Source of the DNA: Bombus terrestris
Taxonomy: Eukaryota > Arthropoda > Insecta > Hymenoptera > Apidae
Direction of reading: 5' to 3'
Assembly: GCF_910591885.1 (NCBI RefSeq)
Contig: NC_063269.1
Location: 2,542,001 to 2,606,000, forward strand
DNA length: 64,000 nucleotides
Shown here: positions 14,281-26,584 of the stretch, one piece after another
Numbering within the stretch: the first letter of the stretch is position 1
Layout: the number at the start of each line of letters is the position of its first letter
Notes under the pieces: model-generated
Databases searched by the model: none
Told to the model about the DNA's origin: nothing
Seen by the model: the letters and a program-made list of their open reading frames with translations, nothing else
Program-made: the position numbers and the translations under genes

Positions 14281-14825
14281 ATACTCACGTTACCGACGAT
14301 ACACGAATGACGGAAGCACTGCGAACCGAACGAATCCGAAAGTATCCGAGATCGGCCGAACGGCCGGCAACTCCACACGAGGGGACTCTAGCGAACTCCA
14401 CAAGCCGGCTTCCGCTTCGTCCGGCGCGAACGTCGGAGCTTGTTCGTGTGTTGCTTTCCTATCCTTCTCGTCTTCGACGGTCATCCTCGGTCTTTTTGTT
14501 CTCTGAAAAAGTTGTCGGCTACCGGCGGACTCGATCGTCGAGTTCGTCGTCTCGCCTTGAATTCAGTGGCAAAAGTGGAAACAGTGGGTGAGAGGTGCAC
14601 ACGTGAGAGAGTGTGTTGGAATCGAAAAATGTGACAGCAACACGGCTCTCCGACGGCCGGAGGGGGAGAAACGCCGCGATTTTAGTCGCAAGCGATCGCG
14701 CCTGCGCGTTTCCTTTTTCTTTCCCTCCGTAGCACCGTGCGTGTGTATGTATATGTGTGTGTGGGTGGGAGGTCACGCGTAAAAAAAGTTCCCATAGAAG
14801 TGTGGGATTAGTATCTCGCGATACG
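14281..14825 (+). promoter_or_regulatory. CpG-rich patch with a consensus splice donor; possible alternative 5' exon
   Basis: This stretch is clearly richer in G, C and CpG than the kilobases on either side. It contains an initiator-like TTCAGTG (about 14562-14568) and a GT-rich run (about 14738-14770), and ends at ACG|GTGAGT with the donor G at 14826. It could be a non-coding first exon and promoter of another dystrophin isoform. No ATG is in the frame that would leave the donor in phase 0, so any exon here would most likely be 5' UTR. Direction and activity are not established. Confidence 0.25.
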
Positions 14826-15260
14826 GTGAGTGTTCTTTTGCTAATTGAGTGCCGGGATTCTGACCGGGATCTGCGAAGGATACGGAGAACAGCGCCGAAA
14901 AGACTGGACGGTGAATCATGTAAACAGCTGTTCCTATTCTATTCTAAACGCTGTAACGATAATCACTTGCTCTACCTATTTATTGTATCAGTTGTCTGTT
15001 TGCTACACTTAGCCTATCGGCAGTGGTGTTGCTGCGAGTCGATTTAGAGCGAACGATAATCGCTTCTAAAATTGAGCCGAAGGAACGCTATAAACGAGCA
15101 CGATATAACGTAGAATTCTATGAATATCTATGAAATGGTTTTCCAACTTTTGTAGCTACTCTTCGTTCCAATAAACAGGAATTTGTTAGCGATAGAAAAG
15201 CACGATTACGTTATGAAAGTAACTGAAAGCACGTAGCGCGATTAATATTCGCTAAGGAAT

Positions 15261-15280
15261 TCATATTTCTTCATATTTCT
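15261..15280. repeat. Tandem duplication, 10-bp unit x2
   Basis: TCATATTTCT occurs twice in succession in the large dystrophin intron. Minor slippage-type repeat with no gene nearby. Confidence 0.85.
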
Positions 15281-18200
15281 CGTCGCTTAACCCGTAGTTC
15301 GTTCTCAACGTGGGAGATAGGACTTAACAGTGACGCGATGCATAAATCGATGATTTTATAGCACGATGAATGCATCATTAAAACGAGACGCAGATGCAGA
15401 TTCGCGTTAAACAGACCTCGTCGTAAATCCACAAATCAAACATACGAGCGAATAAAATGCGTGTGCCGCAGCATGGATTTCATGTTAATTGCAGTGACAG
15501 ACGTTTCGAGCTACAGGGTGTCGAGTTTGTCCCCGACGATACTACATACCATTAAAAATTATCTTTGTCGCTACACTGTATTAGTTTAATAGGGTAATTT
15601 TTCTCTCGGTAAATAGGTTGATTTAATGTTGCAAGATGCTCGTAGAATGTAAAATTTATATTGAGTGATACTCAGCTACACTCGTCGCATTCCTTGGTAA
15701 GATGGAAATATTTACGTTAAACATAAAAAATACACTAGGATAAAATATACGAAAATATCATTAGAATATAAAACATAATAAAATAGAATATATACATCCA
15801 AAAGGGAAAGGACAATGTTCTATAAAAGCACAAAATATTTTCATGAAAATCCTTGAACTCTACAATTATCAACTATATTCTGCGGAACCATTAAAAAATA
15901 GCGTCACTGCCGTACATGGCAGCACTCTAAGCGGCAAGATAAAATTACTCCAATATTGTTTTTCGATTCGAGAGAATTTCTAGAGTGGTAGAAGCAAGGG
16001 AAGATAATGCGGGTTCCTCAAACAATGAATTAAATAAGCTCGAAGTCGCAGGGAATGTAATATCACGTTCGATACATCGTATAGTTGCTTATTAGAAACG
16101 ACGATGAAAGAATATACGGTACGGTAGCACGTAGACACAGAAAAAAGCTATAATATTAAGTACACATATACACGGATGAAATTAACCTGCGAAAACGACC
16201 GGTTTCGATACGAAACTAACTTCCCTCGGTTACTGGGCCTCGTCCTCGTCCCTCTTTCTCTCTCCTTTCCGCTCTAACCCTTTCTCTTCCCTCTCGGCAC
16301 GACCTGTACGCTATACGGCCGATCAAAAGCCGCTCTGTTTGTGCTTCATTAGTTTTTATTAGTAAGACCAGAGACGATAATTCGACGATGAACAGTGTAG
16401 TCCCGTTTTTCCTGGATGGTTAATTCGTATACGTCTAACGTGTTATGGACGTGGACGTAATTTAAGCATCGCGTTTTCATCAGCCAAAATTCGATCGGTT
16501 CAAATAATATTTAAATTATATCAATATTTTTTAAATCTCTGGCTTTGACAAAACACGCTGTGGCAGAGTAATGGTAGGTAAAACATCTGCTTAAGAATTA
16601 AATGGATAACCATTATAATAACATTTATTTATCATGACAAAGAAGAGAGGCATTTTAGATAATATTGACCATTGAATTCGTCTTGACATATGTATATTTT
16701 ATCTTTTACAAATTTCTAGCTGAAACGCGATTTGCATCGTTTCCTATATGGTTCGCGTGACATGTATTCGTTGTAACACATTCGTCCCATTTTCGCCATT
16801 TATATAGCAGATTTGTACAAAACAGGATGAATTTATATTACGATCCATATATAAACGTTCCCGCGTTCCACGTTTCAAGTTAAAATTCGATGCACTTTAT
16901 TGGTTTATTCGCACTGTGAAAATTACGATTACGCAATTTGATCGATAGTTGTCTAAAATTTGATCAGTGCGCGAAAGAAGGTTTTTCTCGTCGAGTAAGT
17001 ATGTATATACCGGCTGGTTATTTGCCAAAGGTGTTCACGATACAAGGTTACCTAAGGATGACAGTAATTTAGCTAGACATGTTGCCTAGTCAAAGTCAGG
17101 TTCTCGTGCATGACGGGATAGGAAAAGAGAGAAAGGGAAGTTTCAAGGCTTCCATGCCGCGTTAAGAGTCTACTCCTCCTTCAAGTTCCTTCTGCCGCTT
17201 CAAGGTGTATTTGTCGACGTTCAAATGCACTCGACGAAATGGATCTCTTTACAGGTCGTAAACGTCCGTGCGATCGCCGTTTTTCCCTCAAGTTTACCCG
17301 TAGTACTTGAATTCCTCTTTAATGGCCGACACTTCGGAAGTGCTGATATCGTCGCGGATCAATGCGGAATGGCCGGGAACAAAAGCACGAAATTCCGTTT
17401 GTTTTCGTTTACCGATCGACGAGTTGTAGACGATACGAGTCACGATGATCCAACAACTTGAAAGTGAAAGCTTTAGTTCCTATTAGTTCTTTGAATATTC
17501 GATCGGATATTAAGCAAATAATGGAAAATTCTGTAAAGTAATTTTAATACTTAAAAGTTGGAAGATGTTCCCGCAAGGACGTTACACTACTATTAAAATA
17601 AATGAAAATCTTTGCTACAAAGTGTTCGCTATTTATTATTTTCTATTTACATTTACCTTTTACTTTTGATAAGTAAATAATTATAAAAAAGGTCTATTTA
17701 ATTTAAGGATTAACAGTCTGAATTTTAATTGCATTTTACGACACAAATATCTGAGCACAGTAAACCATGTAACCGTACATTTGTAACTCGGTAACTCTGC
17801 TGCCGGCTTGATGAACCAACTTTTTTCTACCTTATTTCTCCGGCACGGCACGCCGCGCACCGGTGAAATCTAGTTTTCACAATAAACTTGCGTCCGAGCG
17901 CATCTTTGAACCCGTTGTCTTCTTACATTTCAGGCAACGGTTTCCCTCTTGCACGTTTCTGTTTTTCCGTCTGTTCATTTGGCTCCTTTTTCCCTCTCAT
18001 CATTCTTGGTAGAAATAAAAATACACATTTCCAAACGAATTTCTCCACAGAGTCTAGAAATAATTTTTTGCTCTCGTTTCTTTCTTCTTTGATAATGTAG
18101 ATAGATTGACGGCCATAAAAATGATTTAAACATAATTGTTAGAGATGGCATTTATTAAAGCTGGACTACGTTGATCCTAACTTGTTTATAGTTCTGACGA

Positions 18201-19987
18201 TCTCTTGCTTCCAATTAGTCCGGATTAACGAAGTTCTGTGCCGTCTAAGGTAACGAAGCCTCTTGTTAGAAAGTAAATATCCAGCCTGGTATTTCCGTGG
18301 AATTTATTTAGGGAAACAATGATGAAACCAGATTATTGGAAGCTCAGCCGTTGGACAGTAATTACCTAATTATGTTGCGACGTAAAATGTGACTCGTGAT
18401 TATGAGCGCTCCGATTTATTATCTTTCACCTGCTTGCTTTTCCATGGATCCAACTATTTAATTTATATCGATACCTTTAAAATGGACAGAAATGTCTGTT
18501 ATGAAAAATAGGCAAAAGGTCGAAGAAGAAACTGCACCTGATATGGAAAGATGTTAACTTTACTCGTATTTTATTATACTTTAACGCGTAATCCAATACC
18601 GCGACATCTTCGTGCGTTCGTTTCCATTAAAACGTTTGGAGTAAAATGGAAGCAGAAGTTGCTCCGAATGGCCAATAGAAGCTATCAGTTTGCGATGAAA
18701 TGGGCCTACTGGGACGGTGGTGTCGTTTTACGAGCATCAAGAAAAAGCTGTCGAAACGTATTATTCATCGTTAGAACCTCGTTAGCGGCGTACGAACCAA
18801 TTTGCATCCTCGTACCCTGTCTACTTTGCGTCGATCTTATGTTTAAAATTACACATTTCCTAATTCAAAGAAAGATTATAAAATTTCTTTAGAAGACATT
18901 CCATTCTTTCTTTCGCTCGTCGCTCCTAATACAAGCGATGCAATATACCAAAGATTTAATTAATAGACCTACATATTTGAAAATATAAAATATTAAACTG
19001 GTAGATACTAGTTCTTAAATAATAAATATATCAATCGTGGGCGAAGGAAAATTCGAAATTAGTCGAAAATATATCAAAATATATCATAAGGGATGGTATT
19101 AATCCATCGTTTTTTTTTTAGAAGATTTTTTTAAATCTCCGTGGCGTTCAAAGCGAATAAGGTTAAAAGCGCCGAAGGGTCCTTGGACGCGACCTTCCCT
19201 CGAAGAAGAAGGCGTTCTTCGGCTCGTTCGAAAGCGAACGCATCGTTAGCCACGTTCTCCCTTCATACCAGGCTCCATGTCTAGCTTCTTATATACTTAA
19301 AAACGGCGCGGTTGACGCATTGAATGCCATTGCATCGTCCTTTCGTCCTCGTGTCGTAGTCAGCAGACTGACAGTTGAATCGTTTGACCCATTTCTTCGT
19401 TGCATCGTTTCGCAATGCTCCGCCAGCATAACGGTCTTTTGTACCTCGTATTACGGCTGTTCCACTTGCCGTGAAGCTGAAATCGCCTGCACACGCTCGC
19501 AATTCCTTCCACCAATGACTTCCACACTTTTCCTACTCGTTTGTACTTACCGAAAGAATCAATTCTTCTGGTAAGCAAAGAAATTTCACTTTTGTTGATT
19601 CTTCGGGGTAGAATGAAAGTCTTCAAGGATCGAGCTGTATAGCTATTCTTTCAGTCATCGGAATCATTTATACATAGTTTTTACTTGCTGGAAGTTAACC
19701 TAGTTGCATTTAGTAATATCCATGAATGAAACGTTTCGACAAGTTGATCGATATCACGTTGGTAAAATAGGATAATAAACTAGTTTGTTGAATAATTTAA
19801 CAATACATATTAACGTGGACACGGAATGGCGCAGGTTTATCATCCAGATATGTCGAGAACGCAGAATAATAAATAACAATTGGATATGGTGATTTATCGA
19901 AATATCGGTAAATCGTGTACCCCTTATATGATGAAAATTTTCCACGTTCGAAATTCGCTGGGTTAATAAATAATAGTTGTTGCAATT

Positions 19988-20009
19988 ATACCTAAGATAT
20001 ACCTAAGAT
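19988..20009. repeat. Tandem duplication, 11-bp unit x2
   Basis: ATACCTAAGAT occurs twice head to tail in the large dystrophin intron. No other structure is seen around it. Confidence 0.85.
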
Positions 20010-23000
20010 ACACGAGAATTCCATGAGCCCACTTTACGAAGCATTCTTGGAACTTTTCTAAGCCTTCCATCATGACCCTTTGTCGTCCATTGGAGGTCTA
20101 AGAAACGTACCATCCTGAAATATATGAAATTACATCGATCGGTAACACAATCGGTATGTTCTCTCTGAAATTTGAACGTCGTCTTAATCCAAAACCTTTC
20201 GAAAGGCCCTTTCAGATGTTTTTATATCGAACGTGTCCTCAAGACGTTCGAACCTCTCCGCCACTCTTCGAATACCTTTCTCGTCGAAGATTCCTATAGT
20301 ACGTCGTGAAGTTGGTCTTTGATCGTCGAAATGATCCGTTTTGATGTCAAAAAAAGCCCGGGAGCTTCGCTCCTCCGTCGAAACACGTCAGTCGAATTGT
20401 TTTGACCCGTGCCATTATGAATACATCTTCGCAAACACTTCTGCCGGCGCTTCGCCATCATTCTGGCCGTGTGTTGGAAAAGCAAGAGCTCGACAGGGGA
20501 GAGGAGAGGATTGTGCGCCGCATGCCCAGACGAGAAACTCGTCAGCGAGAAAAGAAGAGAAAAGAGGAGAGCACGAAGGAAGCGGTCGCCGAAGAAGGCG
20601 TCGACGAGAGAGATTTCGTCTCTTTCCTTCTCCCTTCTTCCTCCTTTTCCTTCTCTTTTTAATTTTGTTTTAACGTCGTAAACCTGGGTTATTTCTGGTT
20701 CTCCTCTCTCTCGCTCCTATTGCTCCATACTCGCGTCTATGCTCGCCGAATGATCCTCGTAAAGCGAACGCGAAAATTCCCTTTCGAAGCTGTTTTAATC
20801 GCGCATGGAAGGATTGCCTTGATTTTTAAATATGGATTTTCTTTTTTAGATCAACCGATTAACGTAAATATCGTTAAAGGAGGTATCAAATAATTTTTAC
20901 GAAAATCGTTCAGGATTTTGGCAAAAATAAAAACTTCATTACACGTACGTGTAATTGCGTTTGATGCACGAAGATTAATTTCGTGAGAAGCACTCGCACG
21001 TTTTTAATGATTGTAAAAGTAAAAAATACGAAGCTTCTTATTTTCAGAGGTCTGGTACTCTCACAGTGTCGTAACATTTTACGTATCTCGTACTGAGAAT
21101 AATTCATAACGAACGTTCGTTCTGCTTTGTTAAAAAGCCATAGCATATCAAAGATCCATTAAGACGAATCTTAAAACTGTCATATTCTCCGAGTACTTAG
21201 AAATCATTTCTCCATACGCAATACATAATTCTACTCTAATTCGAATATCAGAACTCAATCGCAAGTTGTTCGAAATTCTTCAACGAGACTCTACCAAATA
21301 TTCTTTATTGAACACCCATAAACGACGAGTGGTAATAACGATAGCCATTAAAAGAGCAATCACCCATTCACGACTCAATATGCAAAACAAAATTTAAAAA
21401 ACGAAGAATATGCCAGACACTTCAACTTTTCAATCATTCCTTTGTTGCACAATGATCGACGCGGAATCCAGCACAATGAGTACATTAAACGCGGCCCAAT
21501 TCTCGCGGTTTAATCGGAGGCTGCGTAATGTTCCGGTAGCGGTTCTTGCGTGCATCGTTCGTGAGACAAAGGATACGGCTGTGCACGGTGCTAAAGGCCT
21601 CTCTTCCCTTCTCTTTCGCGTCTGTTTATCGTCGTTTTCTCCTCGGCGGATCGACGAAGACGCACGCGCCCAGCGACCGCTGGAATCTTAATTACGTTAC
21701 AGTCCATTCATGGCATGCGCCGTTGTCATCGTTGTATATCTGATGAAGAACGCGAGCGTGGAACGACCTAGGGGACCGATGCACAGGCAACAAGCCGCGT
21801 TCCCGCTTAGTTTCCCTGGCAAGACACGTGTTTACCTGATCTGACTGGAAACCGTGCAACACACGAACGAGAAGAACGCGTTTCACGGGTAGAAACCTTA
21901 GCTGCAGACGAATGAAAGAAAGAACATCGCATGACAAACGCACGATTCATGTCGATGTTTGTCCACGAAACTCGCGGCGATTCTCTGATCGAAATTTTAA
22001 TGCGATTAACCGGCCGCTGGGGATAGAACTGATTTTTTCCAGGGTCATTGACCGCAAGACTCTATCGGAATCAGTAGGATAAATCTTCGATTCGAAGAAA
22101 TTGATTTTTGCATAAAGGTAGAGCTGTTTAATTGTTTCAGAAGCATGGAAATTCAATAAGAAATTCTTTGCTTTCTGTCGATTAATCCCAGTCAATGTAT
22201 CCGATGACAATAATAGTAAACTTTGCGATTAAATTGGCGAAAAGTAAAAGTCAATTTTCATCCTGAAGTATTGATAAATAAATACGAAATTTTGTATTTC
22301 TTTATCGATTTATAAAATGTTCACATATGCATATTTGTGTGCAGTATAGTGGTATTAAAGTTTCAGTATACGTACGTGGTTCATAGATGCAGGCGGAGCA
22401 TTAAAATTTTCAAAGAATTTGTATTTTTAATCAATCGATGGGAAACTACCTCGGACGAGTGTCATAACCGGAGTATATAGTCCAAGGTAAGGGACAAAGT
22501 CTCTCCCGTTTGCGTTTTACAGTATCCGTGATACTGTATCTACACGCGCGCTCGAAATTGACCCTTAAATCCTTGCGGGACGCGGACGAGCCTTGTCAGT
22601 GTCACATTTCACTCTTGCTGGTCTTTTTACGCGGGCGTATCCGTTCCTTCGGATAGTAGATACATACTTGCCCGTACGAACCTGTGTTTAACGTGAGCTC
22701 CTTCGAAACGACTTCCTGTTCAGTTTTACATATTTATCATTTATACGAGGTCGGTACAGGAGAACTACCGCTTGGAAACTTGACCAGCAGTTCGCATATG
22801 TTTCCACAGCGAGGTGTCTTATTTATTCTCTCTTTACTCTCTTTTACTACCTTTTTAAATATCTCTACTGCGATATGTTACATTTCTGTCCCTCCCCCTC
22901 TCTTTTTTTTGAGTTATAAACATACCTATGTAACATTCACTTTAATCGAAATGGAGTATTTTTCAAAAGATTCTTCGTTTTATTGTATTATAACTACACA

Positions 23001-23115
23001 TTCCTATATTCTATTTGAATAATTTTCTTACTAATTGTACTAACAATTTTAACAAGAAGTTTCGTAGTTCATAGATAATTATATATATGGAAATTTGAAT
23101 TTTTCTCGTAGCTTT

Positions 23116-23160
23116 CAATTTACGAAGTTGATCAATATGGCCTTTGAATAGCTCGGTTGA
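23116..23160. repeat. Diverged dispersed repeat, copy 1
   Basis: Contains CAATTTACGAAGTTGATCAA followed by TATGGCCTTTGAATAGCTCG and GTTGA. Related stretches in the same orientation occur at 49089-49130 and 54209-54254. The three share an AATTTAYGAAGYTG..TC core, a TGGCYTYT motif and, in two of them, a CGGTTGA end. It looks like an old interspersed repeat of unknown class; full length and ends are not visible. Confidence 0.45.
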
Positions 23161-26100
23161 CCAACAGACTATTTTATTCCTAGGAAAAACGTGATAATAC
23201 ACCCACGTGGCGGTCATTAACGCGTTAACATACTAAAAGTACCAATAATCCTGATAATCCCACACTCGTGTTTGAAATGTTTCAACTCGTCATAGCATGT
23301 TTTCCCGGGACAGAAAGTCAAAAAAAGAGATTCATATCGTACAACTACGATAGTCTTGTCAATTAAACCCACGCAACCCATAGAAATGGAACGAATCAGC
23401 TCGTCCGCGTTCATTCCACGTTCGAACAGCTACTTCGATCCTTCGATACGAGAGAGGATCGCTGCGATTCACCGGAACTGTTCTTAAGCCGTGGACTCGG
23501 CACGGCCGTCTCTCGATATCCGATTAAACGTCGTCGCTCGTTAAAAGGCTGCAGATATCCCGAACATTCGACTTCTTCGTATCTATGCGGCCGTATCGCG
23601 CGTCGACTATCACCGTTGCCACAAACCTATACGCATACGCGTTCGGAATAAAGGCAGGCCAGCAACGCGAACGGAAACACGTGTACACGAGATTTCAGCA
23701 AATCCCGGATAACGGCCCTGCGAAATGTCTGGCGGATTTAAATGGAATTGGCCGAAGAGTCAAATGGTTTTCTATGCGACTGTTTCGTACGCGCTATGCT
23801 GGAACGTCGAGGAACGTCCCGCTGTGTAACGCGAAATTCTAAATTCGAGGCTCGTTTTCTTTATTCCTTTTACGGTTTTATATCAGGCGGAGGCTCGGAT
23901 CAAATTATTCTGATCGAAAGATGATTTGTATTTGTTAACGAAAGGTGATAGCAGTGGTAGAGTAGATTTTAATAATTCGTACTTAACTGAATCATAAAAA
24001 TATCATCTATCCACGTGAAAGTTAGAAATGAAAATTTTATAACGAAGAGGAAATTCTCAGGTTTAAGATGATATATGAAATAGTCTGCAGAGATAAAGAC
24101 GGATCTTTCATATACATTACGAGTTGTAACTAACAACCCTTGTACGAAAGCATATGATGGAAGGTACTGCAGCGTATAATATTTATCTTTAATTCTCTTA
24201 AGTACACTGTGGATGAAATAAATTTTACGCGTAAATGAAAATGCAAAATTACAATAGCTAGCATGAGTTAGTGCGATGGTCAGTGCTCGATGGCTATACT
24301 GGTACCATTTTCCTGCCTCTCTCCTTCCATAATACTCTTACATCCAGGATCCAAAATGTCGTAAAAAGCTCGAGTCGTAATTTGCCAACGTGTTCCGTAG
24401 GATATATCCTAACACAGGTATTTAAAACAGTGGATAGTTAATGTGGTATTTCTCTTGTTTTACTATTGTATAACGGCAAAGTATAATAATAGTTCGCTGA
24501 AGCTGCAAAGATAAAGTATGCCTCTTCTAGTTGCATTAATGCATGATTGGAAATTTTATAATATTACAGATATATCACTGCCATATCACACAGTATTTCT
24601 AAATCTGATACGTGACGCTTATTATCGGAAACTTGGTAATTCATAGGATGACTCAAGTGTCATGCGAATTTCTTACGAGAATGTTATTTCCTGTTCGTGT
24701 CTGATTATCGTCGATTTCTCTCGAAACGAAAGTTTGGAGGTAGCGGCAAGAGACGTTTTCCATTCGAAGATTTGATTCGAGATCCGTAAAATTGGATCGA
24801 CAACAATTTAGTTGCATGTCTACCATTTGTCTTCTCGTTATCAAGAATAATTATTTCACGGTGAAATACGTAGCTGGGTAGAAATATGAGATCATCTATC
24901 CAGCATAACGCACCGTTACTCTTTATGGCAGGCGAGGATTAAACCTGCGACAATGAGTCTTTGTTCTCGCTGAAAGTGGTCATTTAATAATTGTTTTACG
25001 ATGGTAACTTCGCCGTATTAAACGCTCAGCTCAGAGGTTTTTAAGCAGTCGTCTATTAGCCTGTTTCGTTGCTGTATTTTACACGTGAAACTGCTCGTGT
25101 TCTTAATCCGAAAATCTGAAGCGTTAATAAATTTTAATTTACATTTCAAACGATCGAGGAAGGGATTCGTTAAAGTAAAATGAAATTTCATTCCTAGAAT
25201 CTTCTAAGAAGTAACTGACTCTTACGAGATTGAGAATTCGACAATCTCAACTCATACATATTAACCAAGAAACGAATCAAAAGGTGTAGTTATAATTCTC
25301 AACTATAAGAGACTTGATCTTTTTCAAAAATCAATCCTCCAACATTTTCAAACATTCGTATTAACTCATTCGCTGATTTATCGAGCGATTAAGTTATTCT
25401 CGCTCGATTCTCTCTATTTGCCAAGCCATTTTCCAACTGTATTTTCGCTGATTTCTCAACGAAACACGTGCTTCGTTCTATGCTAACTAACAGCAGCCGG
25501 ACAATCGCGCGCCATTCATCTTATTAGCTCGATACACGCGCTATACCGTGTACCATAACCTAATTGCACAAGTTCTCAGAGTCGACTGTCGAGTGTAATA
25601 AAGCTAAGAAAGCTCGAACCGTTTCCACGTGTTACTTGCAACAAAGTCGCTTCATTTTCCAAGTTTTCCAAGTACGTGAATAGAGTCAAGCCGTTCGATC
25701 ACGTTGATTTATCAAGGAATTGTTTCGCGTCTGGTTCCTGTCGCGTCTTCTCATTGACCAATGACCCTAATTTGCGCTCGGTCACTCTTCAATTCCGTAG
25801 ATTGCTCAGCCTCGCTTCAAATTGATCGAATTAAAGTTGACGCGATTAAACAGCATCGTTTCTAGCTTGTTTGCATTTATAAATGGCTATGCCGTTCATC
25901 TCCATCTAAACAATCCTCCACGTTATACGCGCTTTAGATATTGGTAAATTAATGATATGTACGGTGAGCCATGAGAATCTAAATATGTACTCCGTTTATT
26001 GCTGTATGAAAAAGCTTCTAAGGAAAAAGTTACACCATTCTTATCAGAGTCAGTTTTTTAAATAGAACCCTATAATTTTATACATCAAAGGGTAGATTTC

Positions 26101-26549
26101 TTATGCATCTATTTAAATATTTTAAGATAATCGTGTTTGAAAATGCTTAGATCAAAAGATTTTTCAATTTTAATTATGAAATAATTAATATAATTTAATT
26201 ACGTATAAAAGACATTAAGATACGAAAGCAAGAATAGTATCCGCTCTTATCTTTCGTATGGAAAATTTTACAAAATGAAAGCTAAAACCCTGTGAAATAT
26301 GATAATAATTCGTATCGTAAATAATTCAAATTGTATTCGAATCAAACGATTCCTAGAGCGTTTTCACATGAATTTCCAAACCTTGGTAATTCGATTAGCC
26401 GCTAATCGATCCGCAAATGCATTATGGAGATCCGTTTTTGCTCCGCGGCGTCCGATGTACGCGTTTTCATTGCAGAGTACGAGGAAACCTACGACAAAAT
26501 TCCAAATACCCAGCTACAAAATGGCACGCAGCTGACGCATAATGTAATG

Positions 26550-26584
26550 TACGCTGCGTGTAATGGTATATATGACGCAGCGTA
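26550..26584. repeat. Perfect 10-bp inverted repeat
   Basis: TACGCTGCGT (26550-26559) and its exact reverse complement ACGCAGCGTA (26575-26584) flank a 15-nt AT-rich loop. It is located in the large dystrophin intron. It could form a small hairpin or be a paired protein-binding site; there is no evidence for either. Confidence 0.7.
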
